64,000 nucleotides of DNA from Paenibacillus sp. AN1007 (GTDB lineage Bacteria; Bacillota; Bacilli; Paenibacillales; Paenibacillaceae), in the NCBI RefSeq assembly GCF_040702995.1, contig NZ_CP159992.1:2815501-2879500 (forward strand), written 5' to 3'. Both the position numbers and the translations under genes were made by a program. This document shows, in pieces, positions 23,864 through 33,006 of this stretch. Positions within the stretch are counted from its first letter, which is position 1. Each line of letters starts with the position of its first letter. The notes under the pieces are model-generated. The model ran no database searches, was not told where the DNA came from, and saw only the letters and a program-made list of their open reading frames with translations.

Positions 23864-25087
23864 TTACTTCCCCTGCTCATCCGGGATTCCTTGAGGTCCC
23901 GCCGACTTGCCTGTACGCACAACCTGCGCATGAACCTGAACGTCCACGTCCAGTTCCGAATACAGCTGCTCCCAATTTTTTTCTTGTGCCTTCCACTGTT
24001 TCGGATAGTATCTGCGAAACTCCACGCCAAACTTAAACAAGTCTGTACGCATCTCTTGTTGGGACAGGTGAAGTGCTGATTTTGCCATGTGCAGCAGCTG
24101 TGCTGCCCAGGCCTCCTCCAGCTTTTTCATCACAACCGGGTCGGTGAGATCTAGGTCTGTTGTATTTAACATGACCTCCCCCCGAGTCTGTACATCCACC
24201 TTCATTCTCCAATGTCCTCCCGAAATATTCGGCTTCAGATTCGTCTTCACCTCAAGCGGCTGAATGGAGAATGAACCTTTTTCCGGCTCCACATCGACAG
24301 GCATAATAATGTTATTCAGCTCGTTGGCGAGCATCAAAATACCCACAGTTAACGGTTCCTGCACACTACGAATGTAAGTATCGCCTTTATAGAGACTCAA
24401 CCCTTTCACATAAGGTGTCGTGGTCAATTGGTCCTGACCTTCATCCGGCGGAAGTGTCAGCATGCGGGACAGAATCACCGACTGGTTTGGCCCTTCAATA
24501 GATTGCGCGAGTTCCAGGACGGTAGTCCGTGTTCCGAGCTTCATATTGGCCATCTCACGCAAAGACTCGGCAGAGCTTCTTTCCAATGGATCAAGCAGGT
24601 CAAGAATGTTTTTGGCAGGCTCAGGCGTGGAGAAAATGTAGGCATGTTCCCTGATCTGAGGATATCGGAGGAAAAAATCGATATATTCACGTATGCCTTT
24701 TTTTCCGGCATCTTCACTTATTACAATCACTTCACAGTGTCCCCAGAACATGTTCCGCGGAACTTTGCGCTGCAAACGATTAAGAGCCTCTGCGATGGTA
24801 CGCCCTTCTGCTGATCGTGTCAGTGTTACTCCGCTCGGGCTGCCTCCACTGCCAGCGCTGTCGCCTCCTCCTGCCTTACGAGGAACAAATATTTGCGATG
24901 TCAGTTCGACTTGATCATTGTGGTAGTCCACTCCGGTAGCCAGCACGATGGCGAGATCATTAATCTCGATTCGATCCCAGCATCCACTGAGCAGTATGCA
25001 GCATAAGAAACTCAGGAGTAATGTTCTGCATCCTGAAGTCCTTTTTGTTTTCATGGAATCAGGCATCCGCACGTTTTTTCCGCACAT
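23864..25087 (-). CDS. Ger(x)C family germinant receptor lipoprotein
   Basis: C subunit of a GerA-type nutrient receptor, a lipoprotein on the outer face of the spore inner membrane. The signal sequence ends in lipobox LLSGCWDR, followed by the family start IEINDLAIVLATGVDY and VTLTRSAEGRTIAEALNRLQ. The C-terminal domain has HLSQQEMRTDLFKFGVEFRRYYPKQW, typical of GerC domain 3. Several in-frame starts exist; ATG at 25087 has AAGGGG seven bases upstream and overlaps gerB by 29 bases, favouring coupled translation. About 407 residues, normal for the family. Confidence 0.92.
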   Translation of the reverse strand: MCGKNVRMPDSMKTKRTSGCRTLLLSFLCCILLSGCWDRIEINDLAIVLATGVDYHNDQVELTSQIFVPRKAGGGDSAGSGGSPSGVTLTRSAEGRTIAEALNRLQRKVPRNMFWGHCEVIVISEDAGKKGIREYIDFFLRYPQIREHAYIFSTPEPAKNILDLLDPLERSSAESLREMANMKLGTRTTVLELAQSIEGPNQSVILSRMLTLPPDEGQDQLTTTPYVKGLSLYKGDTYIRSVQEPLTVGILMLANELNNIIMPVDVEPEKGSFSIQPLEVKTNLKPNISGGHWRMKVDVQTRGEVMLNTTDLDLTDPVVMKKLEEAWAAQLLHMAKSALHLSQQEMRTDLFKFGVEFRRYYPKQWKAQEKNWEQLYSELDVDVQVHAQVVRTGKSAGPQGIPDEQGK

Positions 25088-26174
25088 AAGCCCACCCCTT
25101 CTTCGCCCACGCAATGCCATAGGTTAACCCTGGGAGAATGAGCAAAATGGTAATCGTATAAAAGTTAGCCGAAGGACTCACAAGGCTGGATAACCCCGAC
25201 CCGCCCGAGGCTACCCAGAACGAAAAGACCATGCATAGAAAGGAAAGCGGACTAACCAGAGGTTTGTAGTCGTTCAAGCCGCACCATTCTGCTGTAGAAG
25301 TCACAAATATATAGAAAAACACTGAAATCTTCACAAAAATCCCGAAGATCCACACGGCAATGATAATGGCTTCAATATGCTGTAAAAAGTCCGCGATTGT
25401 TATATACCTTGCCGCAATCATGACCGGAAATACAAACGTGTCTGTCAAATCTCCGATTAAAAACAAACAAACGACGTTAATCACGGTCATGACAATCGTA
25501 GTCGTAAACAAGGAACCCAGCATCACACGTGCGGTACGCCTCTTCCGATTCACATAAGGCAGCAGAAATGCAATCACGATATATTCACTGAACCACGCCG
25601 CAGGAGCGAGTGCTCCTTTGACGGCAGGCATCGGGCCATCTTCCATAAAAGGAAACAGCTCGGGCGGATGCAGATCCCCAATAAGCAGCACAAAGACGAG
25701 ACCCAGCATAACCATCACTAGTGTCACAAAAATCTGAGCGGTTCTTCCGACGACTTCAATGCCAAGTCTGACATTAATCGCACACACCAGCATCATCGTA
25801 CCCATGATTATGAACATCGGTGTACGAGGCAGCGCGTTGTTCGCAATAAATTCTCCATATTCTCGAATAACCAGCCCGGTGAGATGAGGCATGAAAAAAA
25901 TATAGACAAGTCCCAATATTTTGCCCGGTATACGGCCAGCAACGAGGACACTGGATTGGATGAGTGATTTCCCCGGGTACATACGCCCCAGTCCAAGTGA
26001 TATACCAATCGTCGCAAGTCCAATCACCGATCCAATAATTGGAGATAACCACATGTCATGACCGGCATAATGCATCGTAATTCCAGGTACAGACAGGATC
26101 GCAGTGGCAATGACGGCCGGGAAGATCATGAACGCCAGCTGTGTCTCGGATATTCGTCCTTGGTCAGTTAACAT
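25059..26174 (-). CDS. GerAB/spore germination permease
   Basis: B subunit of a GerA-type receptor, an APC-fold membrane protein that binds the germinant. About ten transmembrane helices span 371 residues. It opens with the GerAB stretch ISETQLAFMIFPAVIATAIL and contains GKILGLVYIFFMPHLTG and the C-terminal W-rich cytoplasmic tail. It lies 43 bases after gerA and overlaps gerC, so it is the middle gene of a gerA-gerB-gerC operon. The ligand cannot be read from the sequence. Confidence 0.93.
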   Translation of the reverse strand: MLTDQGRISETQLAFMIFPAVIATAILSVPGITMHYAGHDMWLSPIIGSVIGLATIGISLGLGRMYPGKSLIQSSVLVAGRIPGKILGLVYIFFMPHLTGLVIREYGEFIANNALPRTPMFIIMGTMMLVCAINVRLGIEVVGRTAQIFVTLVMVMLGLVFVLLIGDLHPPELFPFMEDGPMPAVKGALAPAAWFSEYIVIAFLLPYVNRKRRTARVMLGSLFTTTIVMTVINVVCLFLIGDLTDTFVFPVMIAARYITIADFLQHIEAIIIAVWIFGIFVKISVFFYIFVTSTAEWCGLNDYKPLVSPLSFLCMVFSFWVASGGSGLSSLVSPSANFYTITILLILPGLTYGIAWAKKGWAYVRKKRADA

Positions 26175-26217
26175 GAATTGCGACTCCCCTTTCCCGGATC
26201 ATGAATGCATTGACTTC

Positions 26218-27831
26218 TTAACGCGGCTTATTCCAAGGTGCTGGACGCCACCATAAATCTTTGAGACCTTTGGCATTGGTTGGTGCAGCTGGAGACAGAT
26301 ATGGCGCCCCGAAGGAGCGAAGACTGCTTAGATGAATGACGATCAGGATGACGCCAAGCATGACCCCGATCAACCCCAACGTTCCAGCCAGAATCATAAT
26401 GGGAAAACGGAGCAGGCGCGTTGCAATGCTGGCGGAGTAACGCGGAATCATAAAAGACGCGATCCCTGTAATCGCAACGATAATAATCATCGGCGCAGAG
26501 ACGATGCCGGCAGTCGTAGCAGCTTGTCCTATGATCAGCGCACCGACGATGCTGACAGCGGAACCCACCTGCTTGGGCAGGCGAACACCGGCTTCCCGAA
26601 GTGCTTCAAACGCAATCTCCATAATCAGTGCTTCGACGAGTGCAGGAAAAGGAATTTCCTCTCTTGCTCTGGCTATGCTCAGAAGCAGCACCGTAGGAAT
26701 CATCTCCTGGTGATACGTTGTGATAGCGACATAGGCAGACGGCAGGAGCAGGGACAGCACATAGAACACGTATCGCAGCCAGCGCAGAAATACGCTCATA
26801 AACACATATTGATAATAATCCTCTGGAGACTGCAGCATTGAAACCAGCGTTACAGGTGCCACCAGCGTGAATGGTGTACCATCGACCAGTATGGCAAATC
26901 GTCCTTCCATCAGATTGGAAGCCACAACGTCTGGGCGTTCTGTCGCAATCATCTGTGGAAAAGGAGAGAAACGCTGATCAATGATATCCTCCTCAATGTA
27001 TTGACTTTCCAGAATGTCACGAACTCTTAGCCGATCGAGCCGTTGTTCAACTTCTTTCAGCAGTGAAGCATCCGTGATACCTTCCATATAAGCAAGTACA
27101 ATACTGGTATTCGAGCTTTCACCAACGGTGCGTGTACGAAACTTCAGCGCTGGTGTTTTGAGACGTTTGCGGACTAAAGAAAGATTAGTTGCGAGCGACT
27201 CGGTGAAGCCGTCTCTTGCGCCGCGCACAGTGGATTCTGCCAAAGGTTCTTCCGTTGAACGGTTGGCGGCTTTGTAGAGCGGATACGCTGTCGCAACATT
27301 AGATCCTTCTAGGAACAGAAGGGCTTCGCCTTCAAGTATGGCTTCTGCCGCCTGTTTGGACGTTTCCACCGTTTTCACAGAAGATAAGGGAACTTGAGCC
27401 GCTTCGATCCCAATCTCCTGAACAGGCGTTAATACCTGGCGTTCGAGCCGTTCTGTGTCACATAAACCAAGACAGTATATACAAAGAGCCGAAGTGAAGC
27501 CCGCTGTCTCAAAGGAATGAAACACTACATCAGAGCAGTCGGTAAATACGGCACGCAGCGTCGCTTCATCCGTGACCAGGCTGCCTGTCAACGGCAGATC
27601 TTGATGTTCTCCAGCTGAGTCCTGACCGGATTGCTTCGGGTCTTCTTTCTTTTTTGAATCCTGTTTTGTACTTTTTTTCACATCTTGATCTTTCTGATCT
27701 TGTTTTGTGTCTTGTTTTGTGTCCTGTTCAGTATCCTGTTTCGCAATTGACTCCGCTGCATGTTCTGTACTCTGCTTCGATTCCTGCTTCTCCGCTGCGC
27801 TTGAATCGGCGTTCTCATTGCTCTCTTTCAC
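26218..27831 (-). CDS. GerAA/spore germination protein A subunit with disordered tail
   Basis: A subunit of a GerA-type receptor. The conserved core starts near residue 78 (LPLTGSLVTDEATLRAVFTDCSD) and includes the large N-terminal cytoplasmic domain, the IVLAYMEGITD motif, RFSPFPQMIATERPDVVASNLMEGR, then about five membrane spans ending in a short basic tail (LWWRPAPWNKP). The first roughly 75 residues are a hydrophilic K/Q/D/E/S repeat region (TEQDTKQDTKQDQKDQD), longer than in B. subtilis GerAA. Start is GTG at 27831 with GGGGAGG eight bases upstream. A sigma-G-like promoter lies at 27881-27910. Confidence 0.93.
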   Translation of the reverse strand: MKESNENADSSAAEKQESKQSTEHAAESIAKQDTEQDTKQDTKQDQKDQDVKKSTKQDSKKKEDPKQSGQDSAGEHQDLPLTGSLVTDEATLRAVFTDCSDVVFHSFETAGFTSALCIYCLGLCDTERLERQVLTPVQEIGIEAAQVPLSSVKTVETSKQAAEAILEGEALLFLEGSNVATAYPLYKAANRSTEEPLAESTVRGARDGFTESLATNLSLVRKRLKTPALKFRTRTVGESSNTSIVLAYMEGITDASLLKEVEQRLDRLRVRDILESQYIEEDIIDQRFSPFPQMIATERPDVVASNLMEGRFAILVDGTPFTLVAPVTLVSMLQSPEDYYQYVFMSVFLRWLRYVFYVLSLLLPSAYVAITTYHQEMIPTVLLLSIARAREEIPFPALVEALIMEIAFEALREAGVRLPKQVGSAVSIVGALIIGQAATTAGIVSAPMIIIVAITGIASFMIPRYSASIATRLLRFPIMILAGTLGLIGVMLGVILIVIHLSSLRSFGAPYLSPAAPTNAKGLKDLWWRPAPWNKPR

Positions 27832-27880
27832 GGGCTTCGCCTCCCCTCTTCCGCGGTGTCCAAGTATTCTCAGTAAAAGA

Positions 27881-27910
27881 TATCATTTGCTTCCTTCACC
27901 TGAAATATGC
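27881..27910 (-). promoter_or_regulatory. Sigma-G-like promoter of the ger operon
   Basis: Minus-strand GCATA (27906-27910), exactly 18 bases, then AATGATA (27881-27887). This fits the forespore consensus GNATR-N18-CATNHTA with one mismatch. The expected start site lies about 43 bases before the gerA GTG, and forespore expression is what a germinant receptor needs. Confidence 0.6.
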
Positions 27911-27922
27911 AGCAGAAACGAC

Positions 27923-27949
27923 AAAAAGAGCCGCTTTGCGAGCGGCTCT
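27923..27949 (-). terminator. Terminator of the sugar ABC operon
   Basis: AGAGCCGCT-ttgcg-AGCGGCTCT perfect nine-base stem followed by U residues on the minus strand, directly upstream of the ger promoter. Confidence 0.9.
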
Positions 27950-27974
27950 GCTCAAGCGGCATATATGCGTCAAA

Positions 27975-28856
27975 CTATCCTTTGACTGCCCCCAAAGCGA
28001 CACTTCCGATGATCTGTTTGGAAAATACAGCGAACACAACAATAATCGGCAAAATCGAAATAGCGACTCCTAAATAAAGCAGTCCGTAGTCCATGCCGTA
28101 ATAACCCTGAACTAGAGCGACCAGCACGGGAAGCGGATATTTATCCAGGGAGAAGAACAGCACGAGCGGTGTCAGGAAGTTATTCCATGATCCGATGAAA
28201 GTAAAGATCCCTAGTGCAGAGATGGCTGGCCCAAGAATCGGCAGTACAATCTGATTAAACGTCCTGAACTCATTTGCACCGTCCACGCGGGACGATTCAA
28301 TAATCTCATCCGGGATACTGCTCTCCATAAATTGTTTGATAAAAAAGACGTTAAAGGCATTGGCCGCTGCAGGTAAAATAATTGCCGCATAACTGTCAAG
28401 CAGACCAAGTGTACTGAACAGCCGATAAACCCCGATCAATGCAAGCTGGCCCGGAACCATCATGGTCGCAAGCAGAAACAGAAAGAGTCCGGTGCGGCCT
28501 TTAAAATTAAACTTGGCAAAGCCATAGGCCGTTAAAGCCCCAATATAAAGTGAGAGCACTGTAGAGCTTCCGGCGATAAAGAAACTGTTGGCGAAACCTC
28601 GCCAGATATTGATTTTGGAAGCCATATTCACGTAATTGTCCACCAGAAACGTTCCTGGAAGAAACGTAAAGCTGGATGCAATCGACGCATTGTTATGTGT
28701 GGAATAGATCAGCATCAGGTAGAACGGAATGACACACAAGACAGCGAGGGCGATCAGAAACAGATAAATGAGGATTTTCCCCAATGTCAGCCGCTGGCGG
28801 AGCGCATGATGTTGGAGCACGGCATCTCGCTGAACGGTAGCCTTAGCAGTTTGCAT
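27975..28856 (-). CDS. Sugar ABC transporter permease (MalG/CUT1 type)
   Basis: Second membrane subunit of a carbohydrate uptake transporter. Six transmembrane helices and the EAA loop reading ESSRVDGANEFRTFNQIVLPILGPA are present, with the typical C-terminus VFSKQIIGSVALGAVKG. 293 residues. It lies 15 bases after the MalF-type permease. The ATPase subunit is not encoded here, as is common for CUT1 systems that share one MsmX-like ATPase. Confidence 0.92.
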   Translation of the reverse strand: MQTAKATVQRDAVLQHHALRQRLTLGKILIYLFLIALAVLCVIPFYLMLIYSTHNNASIASSFTFLPGTFLVDNYVNMASKINIWRGFANSFFIAGSSTVLSLYIGALTAYGFAKFNFKGRTGLFLFLLATMMVPGQLALIGVYRLFSTLGLLDSYAAIILPAAANAFNVFFIKQFMESSIPDEIIESSRVDGANEFRTFNQIVLPILGPAISALGIFTFIGSWNNFLTPLVLFFSLDKYPLPVLVALVQGYYGMDYGLLYLGVAISILPIIVVFAVFSKQIIGSVALGAVKG

Positions 28857-28871
28857 ACAATCTCTCCCTCC

Positions 28872-29762
28872 CTATGAACGGCTCTTCCGTTTGGTCATGA
28901 TGAAGGATGCCACGGATAACAAAATAATGATGATGAACAGGCAGAACGCAATCGCTGCTCCGTAACCAAAACGTGTACTCTGGAACGCCACATTATACAG
29001 GTACATAATGCTGGTCATTGCCGCACGGTCCGGACCGCCATTACCATTGGTCAATGTAAACGGCTGGTCGAAAATCTGAATGCCGCCAATGATGGACGTA
29101 ATGATCTGGAACAAAATAATAGGTTTAAGCATCGGTACGATAATGTGCAGGAAGATATGTTTTTTCTTGGCGCCATCAATCTGGGCGGCTTCCTGCAGTG
29201 CGGGATCAATTCCCTGCAGACCGGCCAGATATATAACCATCGAGTAACCAAAGTACTGAAAGAACAGGATAGATGAGACGATCAGCCTCATAAACCAAGG
29301 GTCGTTTTTCCAGTTGATTGGATCTTGAATCAAACCTACCTGCATGAGGAAATGGTTCAGTCCCCCCGACTGCCAATCAAATATCAGACTAACCAGCAAA
29401 CCGAGCGAAGCTGCTGTGACGATATTCGGGAAAAAGTAAACCGCCCGGAATATATCCCGCCCTTTTAACAATTTGTCGTTCAGAATAAAAGCCAGCACAA
29501 GGGATACGGTCAGCTGGGGTACAACTGACACGCCCCAGATAAAGAGTGTATTAAACAGTGTTTTGTAGAACAGCGGGTCCTGCAGCACGGCGACGTAGTT
29601 ACCGATCCCCACAAACTCCGGCGTCGTAATCCCGTCAAAATTCGTGAAGCTGATATACAGCGAGTACAGGATGGGATACAGTCCAAAGATGGCGAACACG
29701 ATAAAAAAAGGAGCGATAAAGTAGTAGCCGTAATGGTCCTTGCGAATCGTTTTGGCAAACAT
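28872..29762 (-). CDS. Sugar ABC transporter permease (MalF/CUT1 type)
   Basis: First membrane subunit of the CUT1 transporter. It has the typical N-terminus YGYYFIAPFFIVFAIFGLYP, six spans and the EAA loop QEAAQIDGAKKKHIFLHIIVPMLKP. The ATG at 29762 is chosen because GGAGG lies seven bases upstream; the in-frame ATG at 29783 has none. It is separated from the binding-protein gene by about 270 bases containing a large stem-loop, which usually lowers permease expression relative to the binding protein. Confidence 0.91.
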   Translation of the reverse strand: MFAKTIRKDHYGYYFIAPFFIVFAIFGLYPILYSLYISFTNFDGITTPEFVGIGNYVAVLQDPLFYKTLFNTLFIWGVSVVPQLTVSLVLAFILNDKLLKGRDIFRAVYFFPNIVTAASLGLLVSLIFDWQSGGLNHFLMQVGLIQDPINWKNDPWFMRLIVSSILFFQYFGYSMVIYLAGLQGIDPALQEAAQIDGAKKKHIFLHIIVPMLKPIILFQIITSIIGGIQIFDQPFTLTNGNGGPDRAAMTSIMYLYNVAFQSTRFGYGAAIAFCLFIIIILLSVASFIMTKRKSRS

Positions 29763-29856
29763 GCGCTGTCCTCCATTCATCAATATGACCTAAAGTAAAC
29801 CACGAGGGTTACACAAGCACTCCGATGACAGAACAACCTTTCAATCGCTGTTATCC

Positions 29857-29896
29857 CCGGATTTCTCTGATTCCCTTTTTAAAAGGGAGAATCCGG
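29857..29896 (-). repeat. Intercistronic stem-loop between binding-protein and permease genes
   Basis: Nested hairpin: CCGGATT (29857-29863) with AATCCGG (29890-29896), and inner CCCTTTT with AAAAGGG. No U-tract follows. Such stem-loops after binding-protein genes typically stabilise the upstream message and attenuate read-through. Confidence 0.6.
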
Positions 29897-30032
29897 TGAT
29901 AAAGGCGCAGCGTATGCTTTCGATGCAGCTTTCTTTCAGAAAACGTTTAGCTCCGCTTTTCCAGGTTTTTTCTGTCCTCTTCGTTTTTGGTGTAAACGCT
30001 TAGTTAACTTCGTAGATTGTTGAGCAATAAAC

Positions 30033-31316
30033 TTACTCCTGCTCAACATCTAGTTCGGGGAATCTTAGGCGCACATCACGTTTGATGCGTTTCACTACAT
30101 CCTCTTTTGTTTCGATATCACCGTTTAGATACAGCTGCAGCAGATTTCGGTAGATATCCGTGTTGATAATGCCGTCATATTTGGTGCGTTCGTACACGGG
30201 AACCTGCTTCGCGGCCTCCGAGAAAAATTCAAAATGCTTCTGTCCGCCTAGATAGGCCGAAGTGAGCGAATCTGCAAGCTGATCATTCACCACCATGTTG
30301 CTCGTAAAATAATCCTGATCTTTGGCCAGGCCCGTTAGAAACTCATGATTAAAGTTATAAAATTCAATGAACTTCCAGGCTGCATCTTTCCGGTCACTTT
30401 GGTTATACATCGCAATGTAAGTTCCCCCTGAACTGAAGGATGAAGGTCCGTGGGCCAAGCCCCATAATCCCTCGGTATCAGGTGCATTCGCTTTGAATGT
30501 AAACTGCAGTCCCCAAGTTGCAGCCGGGTAAAACATCACTTCACCTTTTTGCATCGATGCTGCATAACCCGCACTTCCGTCCTCGTATTCAGCCAGCACA
30601 CGCCTATGCCTTGCCTCACGCACCAGATCAAGCACCTTCATATAAGTAGGATCAATGACCAGCTTCCCGTCCTTCACCCAGGGAATGCCATCGTACGAGT
30701 TGGCGATTCCATTCCAGTTCGCCAGAGCATGCACCTTGTTACCGCTTTGCTCCTGCACCTTCTCTCCTATTGCGAAAATTTTCTCCCATGTATCAATCTG
30801 GGCACTCACTTTCTCCGGATCGTCTGTGCCCAGATATTCCTTCGCCAGATCGCGGCGATAATAGATACCGCCCGGCGTACCTTGATAACCGATTGCCCTG
30901 ACGTTCCCCTCGCTATCCTTCTCATTGGCCTGTACAAACGGATACTGCTCCTTAATTAACTCGTCGGCGTTATACGGCGGAGGTGACAGATTTTCCAGAT
31001 AGGGCACATCAATCATTTCCCTGATATTTGCGTTCTCGATCATGAACACATCGGGTGCTTTCGAACGGGTCTGAAGTGCTGATTTGAGCTTGGTGAGGTA
31101 GAAGTTACCCGGAATATTAACGAAATTCACCTTGATATCCGGATACTTCTCTTCGAATTTCTCAATGGCGTAGCCTGCCTCATCCGTGAAACTCCAGACT
31201 GTAATTTCCTGCTGTTTGGACCCATTGGACGTTCCTGTCTGGCAACCTGTCAACAGCATGACTGAGCTTGCAAGCACCATCATTGGTACAGCACATCGCT
31301 TAAACCATTTCTTCAT
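30033..31316 (-). CDS. Extracellular sugar-binding lipoprotein (CUT1)
   Basis: Substrate-binding component of the ABC importer, lipid-anchored on the cell surface. Signal peptide MKKWFKRCAVPMMVLASSVM with lipobox LLTGCQTG, then the family 1 binding-protein fold (ITVWSFTDEAGYAIEKFEEK, NVFMI-like DVFMIENANIREM, PAATWGLQFT, SGGTYIAMYNQS). The ATG at 31316 follows GGGGAGGG; an earlier TTG lacks spacing. About 427 residues. The substrate is undetermined; the AraC-type regulator with a cupin domain suggests a plant-derived oligosaccharide. A catabolite-repression site candidate lies just upstream. Confidence 0.92.
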   Translation of the reverse strand: MKKWFKRCAVPMMVLASSVMLLTGCQTGTSNGSKQQEITVWSFTDEAGYAIEKFEEKYPDIKVNFVNIPGNFYLTKLKSALQTRSKAPDVFMIENANIREMIDVPYLENLSPPPYNADELIKEQYPFVQANEKDSEGNVRAIGYQGTPGGIYYRRDLAKEYLGTDDPEKVSAQIDTWEKIFAIGEKVQEQSGNKVHALANWNGIANSYDGIPWVKDGKLVIDPTYMKVLDLVREARHRRVLAEYEDGSAGYAASMQKGEVMFYPAATWGLQFTFKANAPDTEGLWGLAHGPSSFSSGGTYIAMYNQSDRKDAAWKFIEFYNFNHEFLTGLAKDQDYFTSNMVVNDQLADSLTSAYLGGQKHFEFFSEAAKQVPVYERTKYDGIINTDIYRNLLQLYLNGDIETKEDVVKRIKRDVRLRFPELDVEQE

Positions 31317-31333
31317 AAGTACCCTCCCCAAAA

Positions 31334-31347
31334 AGGAAACGCTTACA
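31334..31347 (-). promoter_or_regulatory. Candidate cre site before the sugar-binding protein gene
   Basis: The 14-base core AGGAAACGCTTACA matches the CcpA consensus TGNAANCGNWNNCA at all fixed positions except the first. It lies about 18 bases before the ATG, where CcpA binding would block transcription. Confidence 0.5.
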
Positions 31348-31400
31348 ATTTATTTGAGTATATGAATTTGAGCGATCGCTTTCTCCACAAATATTGTCAA

Positions 31401-32273
31401 TCATCCTTGATATTTTGCGATATTGGAACGATGACGTTTGCGAAATTCAGACGGCGTGCAGTTGTTATACTTCTTAAAAAGACGATTATAAGAGTTCACA
31501 TTGTTGAATCCGTGACTGATGGCAATCTCCAGAATGGAGTCCTGACGAAACAGCAGCGCCCACTCGGACTTGATAATGCGAAAGTGATTCAGGTATTCCA
31601 TCAGCGTGATGCCTTTGACCTCTTTAAAGAGCTTGCAGATATGGAATTTGCTGAATTTCATATGCTCTGCGACCTGCTCCAGCTTGATCGGCTCGGCATA
31701 GTGTTCTTCCAGATATTCGCAGACCGATTCAAGAAATTCGAACTTTTTGGAAGATACGCAGGGCCAGCAGGGTGACATTTTCTCGGATCGTGGTGGTGCG
31801 GTGCGCAGCAGCAGAACGATCAGATCATATAACCGGGATACCATCAACCAGCGGTAACCGGGTTTCTGATTTTTTTTCTCAGCAGCAATAGCCTCAATGT
31901 AAGGACCGGGATTGTAATCACTGCTGGACGGAATGATTGTTGTTTGATTAAAAAGTGCGCCCAGTTCCTGCATCTCTGCTTCATTCGTGAAGCTTCCGGT
32001 AAGCAATTCGAGCCGAAACAGCAGAATCGTCAAACGTTCGGTCCCCGGCATAAAATAATGAACATCCCCTGGCTTGATCAGAATGATATCCCCCTGATTC
32101 AGATCAAAAATCTGATCGTTGATACCAATCCGTGCCTGCTTTCCATTCACAACAACAAGTTCTACCTCGTCATGCCAATGTGCGGCATAATTGAATTGTG
32201 CACCTGTATAAATCAACCGAATGGGAAACCCGTCGGCCATGTGACCTGTTTCCAGAAAAGTAGGTACGCCCAT
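31401..32273 (-). CDS. AraC family transcriptional regulator with cupin sensor domain
   Basis: Probable local activator of the sugar ABC operon. An N-terminal cupin-like ligand domain (HWHDEVELVVVNGKQARIGI, GDIILIKPGDVHYFMPG) is followed by two HTH motifs (IKLEQVAEHMKFSKFHICKLF and ILEIAISHGFNNVNSYNRLF) with the signature CTPSEFRKR. The ATG at 32273 has GGAGG eight bases upstream; an earlier in-frame ATG does not. It lies 85 bases upstream of the binding-protein gene on the same strand. About 290 residues. Confidence 0.92.
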   Translation of the reverse strand: MGVPTFLETGHMADGFPIRLIYTGAQFNYAAHWHDEVELVVVNGKQARIGINDQIFDLNQGDIILIKPGDVHYFMPGTERLTILLFRLELLTGSFTNEAEMQELGALFNQTTIIPSSSDYNPGPYIEAIAAEKKNQKPGYRWLMVSRLYDLIVLLLRTAPPRSEKMSPCWPCVSSKKFEFLESVCEYLEEHYAEPIKLEQVAEHMKFSKFHICKLFKEVKGITLMEYLNHFRIIKSEWALLFRQDSILEIAISHGFNNVNSYNRLFKKYNNCTPSEFRKRHRSNIAKYQG

Positions 32274-32470
32274 ATCATTCGCCTCCTCTTTTTTCCACAC
32301 ACATCTACCTCTTGTTTCTATATCTTATACCTGAATGGACTCACCCTTTTCTCATATTCTAACTAAAATTGGACCAAACATCCAAATAACCGACTCTCTT
32401 CAATTAGGGATATCTGAGGCGGACGTGTTAACATAAGCTGTGGACATTCAATGAATCGGAGTGGGATGAT

Positions 32471-32896
32471 ATGAAATTCAGCGATTTTGAAGTAGGACAG
32501 CGTTATGAAACGAAGTCAGTCATTTTAACGAAGGATGATATCATTCGTTTTGCCGAAATGTATGATCCGCAATATATGCATCTGGACGAGGAAAAAGCCA
32601 AGCAGGGGCGTTTCGGAAGCCTGATCGCATCAGGAATGCAGACATTGAACGTCTCATTCAAACTGTGGATCGATGTTGGCGTGTACGGGGACCATATCAT
32701 CGCTGGAACAGGCATGAACCAGCTTCAATTTCTCAAACCTGTGTATCCGGAGGATGAGCTGCATGTGATAGCCGAGGTTATTGAACTACGGCCCAGACGA
32801 GTAGGCAACGGTACGGTAACCGTGCTGCTGAGCACCTACAATCAGAAGGGACAGAATGTATTTCGGGCAGAGCTGAGTGCACTGGTGGATAATTAA
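32471..32896 (+). CDS. MaoC family hotdog-fold dehydratase
   Basis: 141-residue single-hotdog protein of the MaoC/(R)-enoyl-CoA hydratase family. The hydratase motif with catalytic Asp and His appears as DPQYMHLDEEKA, followed by RFGSLIASGMQT (the conserved G..A.G turn). The C-terminal strand LRPRRVGNGTVTVLLST is usual. It probably hydrates an enoyl-thioester in fatty acid or side-chain metabolism; the substrate is unknown. It is monocistronic and converges on the aminotransferase with a shared terminator. Confidence 0.9.
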   Translation: MKFSDFEVGQRYETKSVILTKDDIIRFAEMYDPQYMHLDEEKAKQGRFGSLIASGMQTLNVSFKLWIDVGVYGDHIIAGTGMNQLQFLKPVYPEDELHVIAEVIELRPRRVGNGTVTVLLSTYNQKGQNVFRAELSALVDN

Positions 32897-32945
32897 GCCT
32901 ATAAGTAAAGAAGATAATTAAAGAAGTTTACATGAGGAAACAACG

Positions 32946-32970
32946 AAAAAGGCCGCCCGAGGGCGGCTTT
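32946..32970. terminator. Bidirectional terminator between maoC-like and aminotransferase genes
   Basis: GCCGCCC/GGGCGGC stem flanked by an A-run on the left and TTT on the right. The minus-strand U-tract is the stronger one. Confidence 0.75.
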
Positions 32971-33006
32971 CGCTAACTTAGATATGAACTATATGATAAA
33001 AGCCTT

